A stretch of 24,243 bases of DNA from Deltaproteobacteria bacterium (GTDB lineage: Bacteria > Myxococcota_A > UBA796). A program made the translations under genes and the position numbers. The notes beneath the pieces are model-generated. The model was not told the DNA's origin. It did no database searches and saw nothing but the letters and a program-made list of their open reading frames with translations. This document shows positions 8,397 to 17,262 of the stretch, one piece after another (within the stretch, counting starts at the first letter, position 1; the number at the start of each line of letters is the position of its first letter). The stretch spans positions 61,734 through 85,976 of the forward strand of contig PALY01000031.1 of assembly GCA_002707085.1 (NCBI GenBank). The letters are read 5' to 3'.

Positions 8397-8645
8397 GAAA
8401 TACTCCTGGTATTTACAGGGTCAGAATCTACACCCGCGAACAAGGGCACGTCGAGGCTGTCAGCCGTCTCCATACAAACAATTTGCCTTTGACGATCATT
8501 TTTGTTGATTCATTCCCCATCTGGAACATGCTCAAAACGTGTATGGGGGCCTATCAATTGACTGCACAGGACGAGTTCAGACCTTTTTGTCTCTGAAACC
8601 GGGTGGGATGCAGTAATTTCTGTTTTATCTGTTTTTTTGGGGCAT
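8397..8645. other. Intergenic region, no gene seen
   Basis: The 249 bases separate two minus-strand genes and should contain the promoter of the 7134 gene. An imperfect hairpin (CCCCAT at 8515-8520 with ATGGGG at 8543-8548, an inner 5-bp helix containing one G-U pair and a 5-base bulge) lies about 100 bases after the YfhO-like stop. It is not followed by a T tract, so I do not call it a terminator. No tRNA or RNA gene is recognised. Confidence 0.4.
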
Positions 8646-10670
8646 TTATTCAGTTGAAGATGATTTGGGTCCAACTGGCTGTGGCTGTTTATTTCCCCTT
8701 GTCCGTGGGAACCATACCAGGAATAAGGCCATGAACAGGCCTCCCCACCAGAGTATGAGGCCCCATTTCCAACCCCATGGTTCAAATTTCCACAGTACGT
8801 CATGGGAGCCTGCTGGCAGAACGACCCCGCGGAACACGCCCGCGATCTGGAGCGCTTCAGCCGGTGTACCATCCACAGTTACGGACCATCCGGGGTGCCA
8901 TGAGTCTGTAAGAACGGCTACTGAGTCGACCTGTGACGCGGTCCTGAAGGAAACTTGGTTGAGTCTTCTCTCTAGATTTTTGATGGGTTGGACCTCTCCA
9001 TTTTCTGGCCAATCCCCAGGGAGTTTCACAACGGTTGGTCGGGCCATTGGGTTTGGGTCGGAGAGCAGGCTGTGGATGGCCTGAGTTGAGTCTGGACTTG
9101 GTCTCGGTGCTGTGGCCAACCAAGCGCGTGGCATTGGATTTGGAACGGTTGCACTGTAGATAGGGCTGTTGTCGATGGCTGAAAATCCCGATTTGGGTTC
9201 GGGAGACAGGACTGTATGCACTCCTGCGAATCGGAGTAGATGGATGGGGGGTTCTTCGTTGATTTGAAACCACGGACGAATCGGGCGAGGGTTGAGTGCC
9301 ATCTGTAAACGCTCAGTGTCCCGTGACACCGGCAGATCGTAGCCCCGTAGATCTTCAATTCCAGCCAATGCTCCGGTATTGGGTTGAAGCGCCCAACCCA
9401 AACCAACCACTCGGCCGTCCGCGAGGGATTCCGACAAGGCTGTGACCCAGGGTGCGGGTTCGGGTGCATGCTGGTCTGCTGGGATGCTGTTTTGGTCGCT
9501 CCATCCAGACCAGACTCCGGTCGTTAGCACGGCCGCAAAGGCCCACGCACCCCATCGTCCGCGTACAGCAAGACCGCACGAGATGGCAACTGCCAACGCA
9601 CCAATACTGGCCATTCTGGCGTCATTGAGGGGACCTGGAATACCCACAACACTGATGGCGATACATCCCAACCAAAGACACAAGAACAACTGGCTGAAAC
9701 GTGCTTTTCGGAACAGTGCAACGACGAATAAACTCAATGCCCCCAGGCCAGGGTGGATGCGTCCATCGGCCCAACTCCATTGTGGGTTCGTCCACGTTTC
9801 CTGTGCTGGATGTCCATGCCAGCCAGGCCACACAAGATCCCATAATTGGGCCAGTGCCAGATGATTTCCTCCATGAGATGCCAAGGTTGCTGAACGGAGG
9901 GCCTCTTCCACAAATGGCAGCCAAATGGGAGCAGCGAGCAGTGTGCCAATCACCATCCATGCGAGTTGAGGGAGGTTCCGACTACAACTACACCACCATA
10001 TTGTGATGATGGCACCCACATGGACGGCTGTTTCTGGATGCCCGCCCGCCAATAGACCGGCAGTAGACAGTGCGGTAATCCAGCCCTTTTTTGATTCAAG
10101 TCCCAGCAAGACCCAAGGAAGCCAGACCAAGGTTGCTGCGTGAGGATGTAAAAGCCATACAGAAAGGAAAGGCGTGGTCATCGCGGCGGCACCACTGGTC
10201 GCCGCACCCCATGGGGATGCACCGAGTCTGCGTACGAACAGTGCCGTTCCAAACCCAATCCACAACAGCAGCCAGGTCACCCCCAGATCTTGAGCCAGAT
10301 CCTCTGGGAGAAGGATGTGGAGCCATGTGACCGGTGACCCCACCATTGACTGGGCGTCGCCGAGCAGTGGGGCTCCTGCCCAGATGTCTGGGTTCCACAG
10401 TGGCGGCTCTCCGGCTTCAAATGACCGTTTTACAGCCATACGCAGGGCAGCGAATTGCAGTGCAGGGTCGGATAAGTGAGGGTTGTTGACACGCCCGCCG
10501 GCTTCTTCTTGGAAGGCGTGGTGGACCGTCAAATGGTCGTCGGCACTGACCACATCGGGGCCAGGCAGTGCGCCTGGAAACATGATGCAGGGGATCAGGA
10601 GTAGCGCCAGCCATGGCAGAAGATGCTTCACCGGCACATCATGGCAGACAATGACATTGCGTAGGTGCAT
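8646..10670 (-). CDS. YfhO-family polytopic membrane protein (GT-C-like)
   Basis: With ATG 10670 as start the protein has 674 residues. The architecture is that of YfhO-type proteins: an N-terminal membrane helix, a first extracytoplasmic loop with acidic residues (GPDVVSADDH), PLWNPDIWAGAPLLGD at 90-105, many membrane helices, and a soluble C-terminal domain with WHPGWSVTVDGTPAEAL and VVLPAGSHDVLWKFEPW before a last helix. YfhO relatives have been linked to glycosylation of cell-surface polymers; the substrate here is unknown. The open frame extends 36 codons upstream but would run into the divergent DUF423 gene. A GGAGGT 11 bases before ATG 10670 (8 before an in-frame TTG at 10673) supports a start there. 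Confidence 0.85.
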   Translation of the reverse strand: MHLRNVIVCHDVPVKHLLPWLALLLIPCIMFPGALPGPDVVSADDHLTVHHAFQEEAGGRVNNPHLSDPALQFAALRMAVKRSFEAGEPPLWNPDIWAGAPLLGDAQSMVGSPVTWLHILLPEDLAQDLGVTWLLLWIGFGTALFVRRLGASPWGAATSGAAAMTTPFLSVWLLHPHAATLVWLPWVLLGLESKKGWITALSTAGLLAGGHPETAVHVGAIITIWWCSCSRNLPQLAWMVIGTLLAAPIWLPFVEEALRSATLASHGGNHLALAQLWDLVWPGWHGHPAQETWTNPQWSWADGRIHPGLGALSLFVVALFRKARFSQLFLCLWLGCIAISVVGIPGPLNDARMASIGALAVAISCGLAVRGRWGAWAFAAVLTTGVWSGWSDQNSIPADQHAPEPAPWVTALSESLADGRVVGLGWALQPNTGALAGIEDLRGYDLPVSRDTERLQMALNPRPIRPWFQINEEPPIHLLRFAGVHTVLSPEPKSGFSAIDNSPIYSATVPNPMPRAWLATAPRPSPDSTQAIHSLLSDPNPMARPTVVKLPGDWPENGEVQPIKNLERRLNQVSFRTASQVDSVAVLTDSWHPGWSVTVDGTPAEALQIAGVFRGVVLPAGSHDVLWKFEPWGWKWGLILWWGGLFMALFLVWFPRTRGNKQPQPVGPKSSSTE

Positions 10671-10680
10671 CAATGGCGGT

Positions 10681-10699
10681 ACCTCCGGAGAGAGGAGGT
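10681..10699. promoter_or_regulatory. Inverted repeat forming divergent ribosome binding sites
   Basis: ACCTCC (10681-10686) and GGAGGT (10694-10699) form a perfect 6-bp inverted repeat with a 7-base spacer. Read on the minus strand the first arm is GGAGGT, upstream of the YfhO-like start. Read on the plus strand the second arm is GGAGGT, four bases before the DUF423 ATG. One palindrome thus supplies Shine-Dalgarno sequences for both divergent genes. Confidence 0.65.
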
Positions 10700-10703
10700 A
10701 CTC

Positions 10704-11081
10704 ATGGCACGTTGGTGGATGTTGATTGCGAGTGTGGCGGGTTTCTTGGGTGTTGCAGGTGGTGCTTTTGGCGCCCATGCCCTGAAGTCACGAATTTCGA
10801 CTGCGATGTTGGCGAATTTTGATACCGGAACCCGATATTTGCTTGTTCATGCCGTGGCGCTTCTTGTGGTGGGCATGATGGCCACCAAACCTGAGACTTC
10901 AGGACTCAATCTTGTGGGTGGGGCATTTACTTTTGGAATGCTGGTTTTTACAGGTAGTCTCTGGGTGATGGCCCTGACCGGTACGCGTTGGTTGGGGGCA
11001 ATCACGCCGATTGGTGGAACCGCTCTCATTGTGGGTTGGTTGGCGCTCGCAGTGGCTGCTGCCCGTGGCCATTTGGGCTGA
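10704..11081 (+). CDS. DUF423 (YgdD-type) small inner-membrane protein
   Basis: The start at ATG 10704 follows GGAGGT by four bases and gives 125 residues beginning MARWWMLIASVAGFLGVAGG. The open frame begins 13 codons upstream, but that extension includes the ribosome binding site. The protein has four predicted membrane helices. Family motifs of DUF423 are visible: GAFGAHALKSR near the N-terminus, TGTRYLLVHAVALL, GSLWVMALTG, and ITPIGGTALIVGWLALA at the C-terminus. No biochemical function is established for the family. Confidence 0.9.
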   Translation: MARWWMLIASVAGFLGVAGGAFGAHALKSRISTAMLANFDTGTRYLLVHAVALLVVGMMATKPETSGLNLVGGAFTFGMLVFTGSLWVMALTGTRWLGAITPIGGTALIVGWLALAVAAARGHLG

Positions 11082-11108
11082 GTGACTTCCAGCAGCGTTA
11101 GACCGGCA

Positions 11109-11157
11109 AACTATTGAGCTAGTTGATAGCATAGCTATGCGAGAGCTTCGGATAGTT
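11109..11157. promoter_or_regulatory. Nested palindromes between DUF423 and the next gene
   Basis: A perfect 12-bp palindrome GCATAGCTATGC (11129-11140) sits inside a wider inverted repeat AACTAT (11109-11114) and ATAGTT (11152-11157). It ends 19 bases before the ATG at 11177. It could be an operator or the 3' hairpin of the DUF423 transcript; there is no T tract. The role is inferred from symmetry only. Confidence 0.4.
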
Positions 11158-11176
11158 AGCCAAGGGGCAAAGGTAG

Positions 11177-11806
11177 ATGGACGGTCCTTCTTCCACATCG
11201 ACGACCAATCGCGCCAAGTTGGCGGGTGCGGTGGCTGCCATCGTGAGTGCATTCGTTGTGTTTGTTTCTGGTGGAATCATCGTTCTGTCCGTGTGGGTTT
11301 CGAATGAAGCTGAAAAAAAGTCGACGAGCGTGAATCAGGAAGTACGCAAAATGATTCAAGCGGCCACGAAGCCTGAAACGGACAAGCTGAAGGAAACCCC
11401 TGCCAAGAACAAGTCTCCGGTTGCGGTGGAGGAGAAGCGAGACGCATCCAAGAAAAAGGAGCGCAGCCGACGGCGAAGTCGAAGACCTTCGACTTCAAAG
11501 GATCAAAAGCTTGCAAAAGCGGAATCTCTGGAAAGCAAAAACCCCATTGCAGTGCCAGAAGTAGAAGAGGCTCCCAAACCCGGAGGGCGGGGCAATGTCA
11601 TGTTTATCGGAGATGCCAATCGTGTTCGTTTACTGGGGGAAGGCATGACCTTCGGCGCTGGATCAGTACCGTCGGGCAAGTACATCATTCAGGCGACATT
11701 TCCTGATTCAGACCCCAGAAATGCAGGGGCGTTGGTCGTAAGAGATGGCGATGTGCTTCGGGTACACTGTGATCGTGTATCCAAGCAGTGTGTGCGTACC
11801 AAATGA
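11177..11806 (+). CDS. Single-span membrane protein with basic linker, function unknown
   Basis: The 209-residue protein is not recognised. One membrane helix lies at about residues 15-40. It is followed by a highly charged linker (about 43-135), with a strongly basic stretch SKKKERSRRRSRRPSTSK near residues 90-107, then a compact C-terminal domain (about 138-209). That domain contains NVMFIGDANRVRLLGEG, VPSGKYIIQATFPD and two cysteines near the end (VHCDRVSKQC), possibly a disulfide. The N-terminus is probably cytoplasmic and the C-terminal domain extracytoplasmic, but topology is uncertain. The stop overlaps the next gene's start as ATGA, so the two are probably co-translated. Confidence 0.75.
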   Translation: MDGPSSTSTTNRAKLAGAVAAIVSAFVVFVSGGIIVLSVWVSNEAEKKSTSVNQEVRKMIQAATKPETDKLKETPAKNKSPVAVEEKRDASKKKERSRRRSRRPSTSKDQKLAKAESLESKNPIAVPEVEEAPKPGGRGNVMFIGDANRVRLLGEGMTFGAGSVPSGKYIIQATFPDSDPRNAGALVVRDGDVLRVHCDRVSKQCVRTK

Positions 11807-12678
11807 GTGTGGATTCTTGCTGTGAAGTATCGAAAGCGCTCGGGGAGCCGGTGGCCGGAACAGCCATTGTGAACACTTTCCGGTGGCTTTTAGTGGAACT
11901 CCCCGGGGCATGGGCGCCGAAAGTGATGGATTCGCCTGCCCTTCAGGGACCCGTTCGGGAACATTTGGACCGTGCTTTACAGGGGCTGCCAGGTTCACGC
12001 TTGCAACTGATTCGGCGTCCATCTTCCACAGGTAAGGTCACGGTTATGGCTGCGACCAGTTCTTCGGACAACCAGACCGTCTATCGTTTGAAGCTGAAAT
12101 CCATTGAGCAACTTGTCGATATTGATATCGCCGCATTGTTTGCGGGAGGGGAAGGATCGGAGTCATTGCAAGAGAGCATCTATTTGGTCTGTAGTCATGG
12201 GATTCGCGATCAGTGTTGCGCCCGTGAGGGTCTTCCAGTTTTCAATGCTTTACACCATCAGCGCCCCGGGCTGGTCTGGCAAACCACGCATTTGGGTGGT
12301 CATCGGTTTGCAGCGACTCTGGTGGTGTTGCCGATGGGACTGCAATTTGGACGTGTTTCTCCGGATGATGCTGTAGATCTGACTTCGTCCATAGATGTAC
12401 GGCGGATTTACAGGCTGGATCGGTACCGAGGGACGACTTCATGTTCAAGAATGATGCAGGTTGCAGAGGCACATCTTCGTTCGGAAGGACAGAACTTGGG
12501 CATTGATTCAGTGCGACACCTGTCATCGACAGACACAGCAGAGATTTTCGATGTTCATGGGAAATCTGTGCGAGTGGCTGTTCGAACCAAGTCAGATCCA
12601 AGAATGCGTCCATTCTCTTGTGGGGATGAAAAACAGAGAAGCCCTTCGATTCACGAGGCTACAGTTTCTTCTCTGTGA
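11803..12678 (+). CDS. Thioredoxin-like [2Fe-2S] ferredoxin, sucrase/ferredoxin-like family
   Basis: ATG 11803 overlaps the upstream stop as ATGA and gives 291 residues; five earlier in-frame codons are also open but lie inside the upstream gene. The sequence fits the Suc_Fer-like family: WLLVELPGAW (29-38), LVCSHGIRDQCCAREG (128-143) and HLGGHRFAATLVVLP (163-177). By comparison with yeast Apd1-type proteins, expected cluster ligands are C130 and C139 plus H163 and H167, a Cys2/His2 [2Fe-2S] site that is not Rieske-type. A C-terminal segment (about 190-291) carries further conserved-looking cysteines. It probably acts as a cytoplasmic redox protein. It overlaps the convergent thioesterase gene by 20 bases. 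Confidence 0.88.
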   Translation: MSVDSCCEVSKALGEPVAGTAIVNTFRWLLVELPGAWAPKVMDSPALQGPVREHLDRALQGLPGSRLQLIRRPSSTGKVTVMAATSSSDNQTVYRLKLKSIEQLVDIDIAALFAGGEGSESLQESIYLVCSHGIRDQCCAREGLPVFNALHHQRPGLVWQTTHLGGHRFAATLVVLPMGLQFGRVSPDDAVDLTSSIDVRRIYRLDRYRGTTSCSRMMQVAEAHLRSEGQNLGIDSVRHLSSTDTAEIFDVHGKSVRVAVRTKSDPRMRPFSCGDEKQRSPSIHEATVSSL

Positions 12679-13087
12679 CCAGGTTGTAGACGGCACTTGC
12701 GGTGGCAATCGGCTTTTCGATGTCACTTTGGTACAGAACGGTATGAGTTGCAGCCACTCGGTTGCCGACGCGCAGAACCTTGGATTGAGCAAATAGGTCC
12801 ATGTCTACGTTTCCGGGTCGCAAATAATCGACACGAAGATCGACCGTGCTTGCGACGCGTCCAGGCTCTACAGTTGCAAATACTGCGAGTCCCCCCGCCG
12901 CATCTGCCAGAGCAGAAATCACGCCCCCATGAAGTGCGGGCCTGAACGGATCTCCGACAAGTTCGGGTCGGCCCGATATTTTCATTTCAGCACGACCCTC
13001 TTCGATTGAGGTCACTTTCATCCCCAGAAATTCGTTGAACGGGATTCCCGTTTCCATGAAATCCTTGAGTTTTTCGTGGTGTGTCAT
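12659..13087 (-). CDS. PaaI-type hotdog-fold acyl-CoA thioesterase
   Basis: The 142-residue protein has the hotdog thioesterase signature HGGVISALADAAGG (53-66), with the family's catalytic-position Asp at D62, and the following STVDLRVDYLRPG (80-92). PaaI-like enzymes hydrolyse acyl- or aryl-CoA thioesters in the cytoplasm; the substrate here cannot be told. It is last in a unit with the transporter and FAD enzyme. Its AAAGGA ribosome binding site overlaps the transporter's TAA stop, and the gap is nine bases. The last 20 bases overlap the convergent ferredoxin gene. Confidence 0.9.
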   Translation of the reverse strand: MTHHEKLKDFMETGIPFNEFLGMKVTSIEEGRAEMKISGRPELVGDPFRPALHGGVISALADAAGGLAVFATVEPGRVASTVDLRVDYLRPGNVDMDLFAQSKVLRVGNRVAATHTVLYQSDIEKPIATASAVYNLVTEKKL

Positions 13088-13096
13088 CGGAGTCCT

Positions 13097-14497
13097 TTAG
13101 AGTAAAACCAGCATCAGTCCAGTAATGATTATGGCACCGACTACGTTGAGGGCAAACCCTTCCCGTGCCATGGTTTTGGTGCTGACCATATCGGTACCAA
13201 ACACAATGGCATTTGGGGCAGTCGCGACGGGAAGCATGAATGCACAGCTGGCAGATAAAGTGGCTGGAATCATCAGCATGGCGGGATCGATTCCTGCTGC
13301 GATTCCCGCTGCGGCAAGAACGGGCATGAGCAGGTTGGTGGTGGCTGTGTTGGATGTCACTTCGGTAAGGAATGTGACGGCCAAGCAGATCGTGATCGTC
13401 ATTAAAACCACGGGCCATGTTGTGATTTGTAGGTCGTTGGCCAACCAGTCTCCAAGGGCATCACTGAGACCGGATTCCATAAATGCGGATGCGATCGCAA
13501 TACCACCACCAAATAGAAGCAGGAGGCCCCAGGGAATCCGATTGGCTGTATCCCAATCCAGCATCCGTCCCCCTTTCCCGTTGGGGATGAGAAACAAGGC
13601 CACGACCGCTGCGAGAGCGACAGTGTCGTCTTTTACACCCGGTAAATCCAGCCACTCGGTCCAACCCCCAAATGGTGCGGTTCGGGTCACCCATGCCAAG
13701 GCGGTGACTCCAAATACAATGAGTACTCGACGTTCCGCTGTACTCCAGTCCCCAAGTTCTGGAAGATCGAGGCTTCGACTATCTTTCAGGGTGCGTGTCA
13801 GGTACCACCAGGCAATGGGTAGCAGGATGCAGACAACCGGAAGTCCGATCTTCATCCAGTCGATGAACGCCACTTCGCTATTGGTGGCTTTTTCATAGAT
13901 GCCCATAAAAATCACATTGGGGGGGGTGCCAACGGGTGTACCCATCCCGCCAATGCTTGCGGCGTATGCAATGCCCAAAAGGAGAGGGATTTTTAGGGTG
14001 TCACCGCCACCTTTGGCTTCATCTTGTTCTAAAACCGCCATGGCCACGGGCAAAAGCATCAGGGTGGTGGCTGTGTTGGAAATCCACATGCTGCAGACAG
14101 CTGTAGCGATCATAAAGCCTAAAACCAGCCTGCGGCCCCCAGCCCCACCGACCATTCGCACCATGCCGACAGCCAAACGACGGTGTGCCCCTGAACTGGC
14201 CATGGCTGTGGAGAGAATGAAGCCTCCGAGCAGCAGTAAGATCAAATAGTGGCCATATGCCTTGGCGAGTTGTTCGTGATTCAGCACGCCGGCCACTGGG
14301 AACAGAACGAAAGGTATGAGGGATGTGACGGGGATCGGAATTGGTTCTGTGACCCACCACGTGGCACATAGTGCAGTGATTCCTGCGGTCCATGCGACTG
14401 CATCGGAGTGACCGAAATGAGTACACAGAGTGAATAGTAGGAGTCCAAATAGTGGACCCCCAATGATGGAGATGCGATTCCGGATGGCGTTTGTCAT
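13097..14497 (-). CDS. SLC13/DASS-family anion (dicarboxylate-type) transporter
   Basis: The 466-residue polytopic protein contains both Ser-Asn-Thr substrate/sodium motifs of the DASS family: WISNTATT (SNT at 140-142) and TSNTATTNLL (SNT at 382-384). Also present are WWVTEPIPIPVTSLIP near the N-terminus, GTPVGTPPNVIF (186-197) and LPVATAPNAIVFGT (422-435). Family members move dicarboxylates, citrate or sulfate with sodium; the substrate is not determined. The gene lies 38 bases downstream of the FAD enzyme and 9 bases upstream of the thioesterase, suggesting one operon. An organic-acid substrate would fit the thioesterase, but this is inference. Confidence 0.93.
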   Translation of the reverse strand: MTNAIRNRISIIGGPLFGLLLFTLCTHFGHSDAVAWTAGITALCATWWVTEPIPIPVTSLIPFVLFPVAGVLNHEQLAKAYGHYLILLLLGGFILSTAMASSGAHRRLAVGMVRMVGGAGGRRLVLGFMIATAVCSMWISNTATTLMLLPVAMAVLEQDEAKGGGDTLKIPLLLGIAYAASIGGMGTPVGTPPNVIFMGIYEKATNSEVAFIDWMKIGLPVVCILLPIAWWYLTRTLKDSRSLDLPELGDWSTAERRVLIVFGVTALAWVTRTAPFGGWTEWLDLPGVKDDTVALAAVVALFLIPNGKGGRMLDWDTANRIPWGLLLLFGGGIAIASAFMESGLSDALGDWLANDLQITTWPVVLMTITICLAVTFLTEVTSNTATTNLLMPVLAAAGIAAGIDPAMLMIPATLSASCAFMLPVATAPNAIVFGTDMVSTKTMAREGFALNVVGAIIITGLMLVLL

Positions 14498-14535
14498 GGG
14501 CTATGAGTGTAGGCGGGTTGGGGGGTAAAGGAAGC

Positions 14536-15951
14536 TCAGTCGGGCCAATGACGGAGTGCCGCCTGCGCTGCATGATGACCACACATTCCGTGGATGCCTC
14601 CTCCGGGGGGTGTTGCGGCAGAACATAGGAAGATTCGAGGGTTCGGTGTTCGATATGTTCGTCGGGTGGGCCGTTGAAAGAGCTGGTCTATTGTGGCCTC
14701 ACCTCCATTTACATCTCCGCCTACATAGTTCGGGTTGTAGGTTTCAAATGCCAGTGAATGCATTGTGTGTCGTGCCAACACTTGGTCCTTGAAGCCTGGG
14801 GCGAAACGTTCAATTTGCGATTCAATGGCTTGGGTCATGTCCTTTGTGCTGCCCCGAGGCACATGACAATATGCCCATCCTGTGTGTTTACCGGTGGGCG
14901 CTCTTGTGGGATCGAACAAGCTTTGTTGAGCAACCAGAACATATGGCTTTGCAGCATGTTTTCCTTTCCATGCACATGCTTCAGAAAGTGCCATCTCTTC
15001 CAAGGTGCCGCCCAAGTGGACGGTGCCTGCACGCAGCACGGTTTCATCTCTCCATGGGATGGGGCCGTCGAGTGCATAGTCGATCTTGAAGACCCCTGGA
15101 CCGTGTCTGTAATTCTGTAGGCTTTTTCGGAACGCCAGCGGAAGGTTGTTTCCTGCGATGTCAGCGAGTCGTGCGGGTGCTGTTTCGAAAAGAATGGGTC
15201 CTTTGGTTGGAACCTGTTCCAGGTCAGTGACTCGAATACCGGTTTGAATGGTGCCACCCAGGCTACGGAAGAGGCTTGCAAGTGCATTGGGTATAGATTG
15301 GGCCCCGCCTTTGGGTAAGGGCCACCCGACCGCATGACCTGCAATGGTGAGCATCATGCCAATTGCTGCGGATGGGGTCATGTCCAGAGGCATGACGGAA
15401 TGGGCTGCGACACCACCAAACAGAGCCTTGCCCTCTGGCGTATCGAAGCGGCTTTCGGCAAGGGATACGGCTGAGCGCATGGCCTGCATACCAAAACTTG
15501 CCATCCATATTGGGTGTTTGGGGATTCCCAATGGAGCGAGCGCATCCACGGCGAACCCTTCCCAACGATCGATCCATGGTTTCATCCAGCGAACCCATTT
15601 CTTTCCATCTGCTCCAAGTGTTGCAGCCGTTGCTTCTAAGTCTCGCTCGAGTAGTGCTGCTGGGCCATCGTCCATTGGGTGTGCCAAGGGCGCCAAGGGG
15701 TGGATCCATTCAAGACCGTGAGATTCCAAATCGAGTGTGGAAAGAAAAGGTGAGCCTATGCCCATCGGATGTATGGCTGAACAAACGTCGTGCAGAAAGC
15801 CCGTTTCTGTAAGTTCTTGGGTTCGCGCCCCGCCGCCAATGGTGTCGGAAGCTTCTAAAACAACGACGGACCGGCCCGCTTGCGTCAAGCGGATGGCAGC
15901 AGCCAACCCGTTGGGTCCACTTCCGATTACGGCGGCATCGAATAGATTCAT
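14536..15951 (-). CDS. Phytoene-desaturase-like FAD-dependent oxidoreductase
   Basis: The 471-residue protein opens with a Rossmann dinucleotide-binding motif (GSGPNGLAAAI, 10-20; acidic strand end E33 in VVVLEAS) and the amine-oxidase/phytoene-desaturase extension GGGARTQELT. The C-terminal FAD-contact region reads FLCSAATPPGGGIHGMCGHHAAQAAL. These are typical of the carotene isomerase/phytoene desaturase-like (CrtI/retinol saturase) superfamily. No other carotenoid gene is nearby, so the substrate is open. It is the first gene of a probable three-gene unit. It diverges from the lipoprotein at 16027 with about 75 bases between starts. Confidence 0.88.
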   Translation of the reverse strand: MNLFDAAVIGSGPNGLAAAIRLTQAGRSVVVLEASDTIGGGARTQELTETGFLHDVCSAIHPMGIGSPFLSTLDLESHGLEWIHPLAPLAHPMDDGPAALLERDLEATAATLGADGKKWVRWMKPWIDRWEGFAVDALAPLGIPKHPIWMASFGMQAMRSAVSLAESRFDTPEGKALFGGVAAHSVMPLDMTPSAAIGMMLTIAGHAVGWPLPKGGAQSIPNALASLFRSLGGTIQTGIRVTDLEQVPTKGPILFETAPARLADIAGNNLPLAFRKSLQNYRHGPGVFKIDYALDGPIPWRDETVLRAGTVHLGGTLEEMALSEACAWKGKHAAKPYVLVAQQSLFDPTRAPTGKHTGWAYCHVPRGSTKDMTQAIESQIERFAPGFKDQVLARHTMHSLAFETYNPNYVGGDVNGGEATIDQLFQRPTRRTYRTPNPRIFLCSAATPPGGGIHGMCGHHAAQAALRHWPD

Positions 15952-16026
15952 ATAGGTCTACTAATCGCCAAGGACCAGCAGTGAGCGTTCATCTCTGCCA
16001 CAATGTTCTAAACGAGGGAGATGAGT

Positions 16027-16674
<648 letters not shown>

Positions 16675-16686
16675 AAACTTCCAGTC

Positions 16687-17262
16687 TCAGTACGATTCGA
16701 ATGTGCCGGTGTGGACAAAGTCTGCCCAAGCCCAGGTCAACGATAATCCTGTTTCGCTGATTTCACCCTCAAGATCGGTTTCAAGCGTGGTCAGCCCTTC
16801 GCCAACACACACGCCTTCAATTTGATTGGAAGGGGTCACGTCGCCATCGATCGAGAAGGTGCCTTCACCGAGGTACCCATTGCATGCGGTATCACCGAAA
16901 AGGCTGCCGTCTTCTTCGACGTAGATTGTCATTTCACCGTTGCAGTAGTTCCCCAACCCCCAATCACTGTCGACCGAAAAGGTGCCTGGGTATGAACCGG
17001 GCCAGGGCCAGGATGAATCGGCATCGGCGTCCGCATCTGCATCCGCATCCGCATCTGCGTCGGCGTCGGTATCTGCATCCGCATCCGCATCCGCATCCGC
17101 ATCGGCGTCCGCATCCGCATCCGCATCTCCTGTGTCTTCCATGTCCCCTTCGCTATTTTCGCTATCGTCATCGCCCATCGATTCGTTGGGTCCATCGCCG
17201 ACCAAAGCTTTTGGGGCTGCCGGACAGCCCACAAGTCCCAAAATGAGTAGCATTTTCTTCAT
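16687..17262 (-). CDS. Predicted lipoprotein with Asp-Ala tract and beta-rich C-terminal domain
   Basis: The 191-residue protein has a short lipoprotein signal peptide (MKKMLLILGLVG) with lipobox cysteine C13, an acidic Ser/Asp/Glu segment, and an Asp-Ala tract at residues 46-82 with one Thr substitution. The roughly 105-residue C-terminal domain follows the pattern of a small calycin-like beta barrel (GSYPGTFSVD, GNYCNGEMTIYVEEDGSLFG, GEGTFSIDGDV, LEGEISETGLSLTW, HTGTFESY) and has three cysteines. That fold is inferred from strand pattern only, and no function is known. It is probably anchored at the outer membrane. It shares the stalk design of its convergent neighbour but not its C-terminal domain. 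Confidence 0.82.
   Translation of the reverse strand: MKKMLLILGLVGCPAAPKALVGDGPNESMGDDDSENSEGDMEDTGDADADADADADADADADADTDADADADADADADADADSSWPWPGSYPGTFSVDSDWGLGNYCNGEMTIYVEEDGSLFGDTACNGYLGEGTFSIDGDVTPSNQIEGVCVGEGLTTLETDLEGEISETGLSLTWAWADFVHTGTFESY
17017..17127 (-). repeat. Hexanucleotide repeat encoding Asp-Ala tract
   Basis: A 6-base-period repeat on the minus strand encodes the stalk of the 17262 lipoprotein. On the plus strand GCATCC occurs four times in perfect tandem at 17075-17098. The dominant codon pair is GAT-GCG, unlike the GCC-GAC pair in the neighbouring gene. The 17 bases at 17081-17097 are the exact reverse complement of 16132-16148 in the neighbour's tract. Confidence 0.95.

Noticed and set aside
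8515..8548. Imperfect hairpin considered as a terminator of the YfhO-like gene
   Set aside because: It has a bulged stem and no T tract on the minus strand, and it is about 100 bases beyond the stop.
10671..10778. 36-codon upstream extension of the YfhO-like gene
   Set aside because: It overlaps the start of the divergent DUF423 gene and precedes a better-placed start with a Shine-Dalgarno.
13125..13898. 257-codon plus-strand open frame
   Set aside because: It is wholly antisense to the SLC13-type transporter, which has clear family motifs, and its own translation shows no domain.
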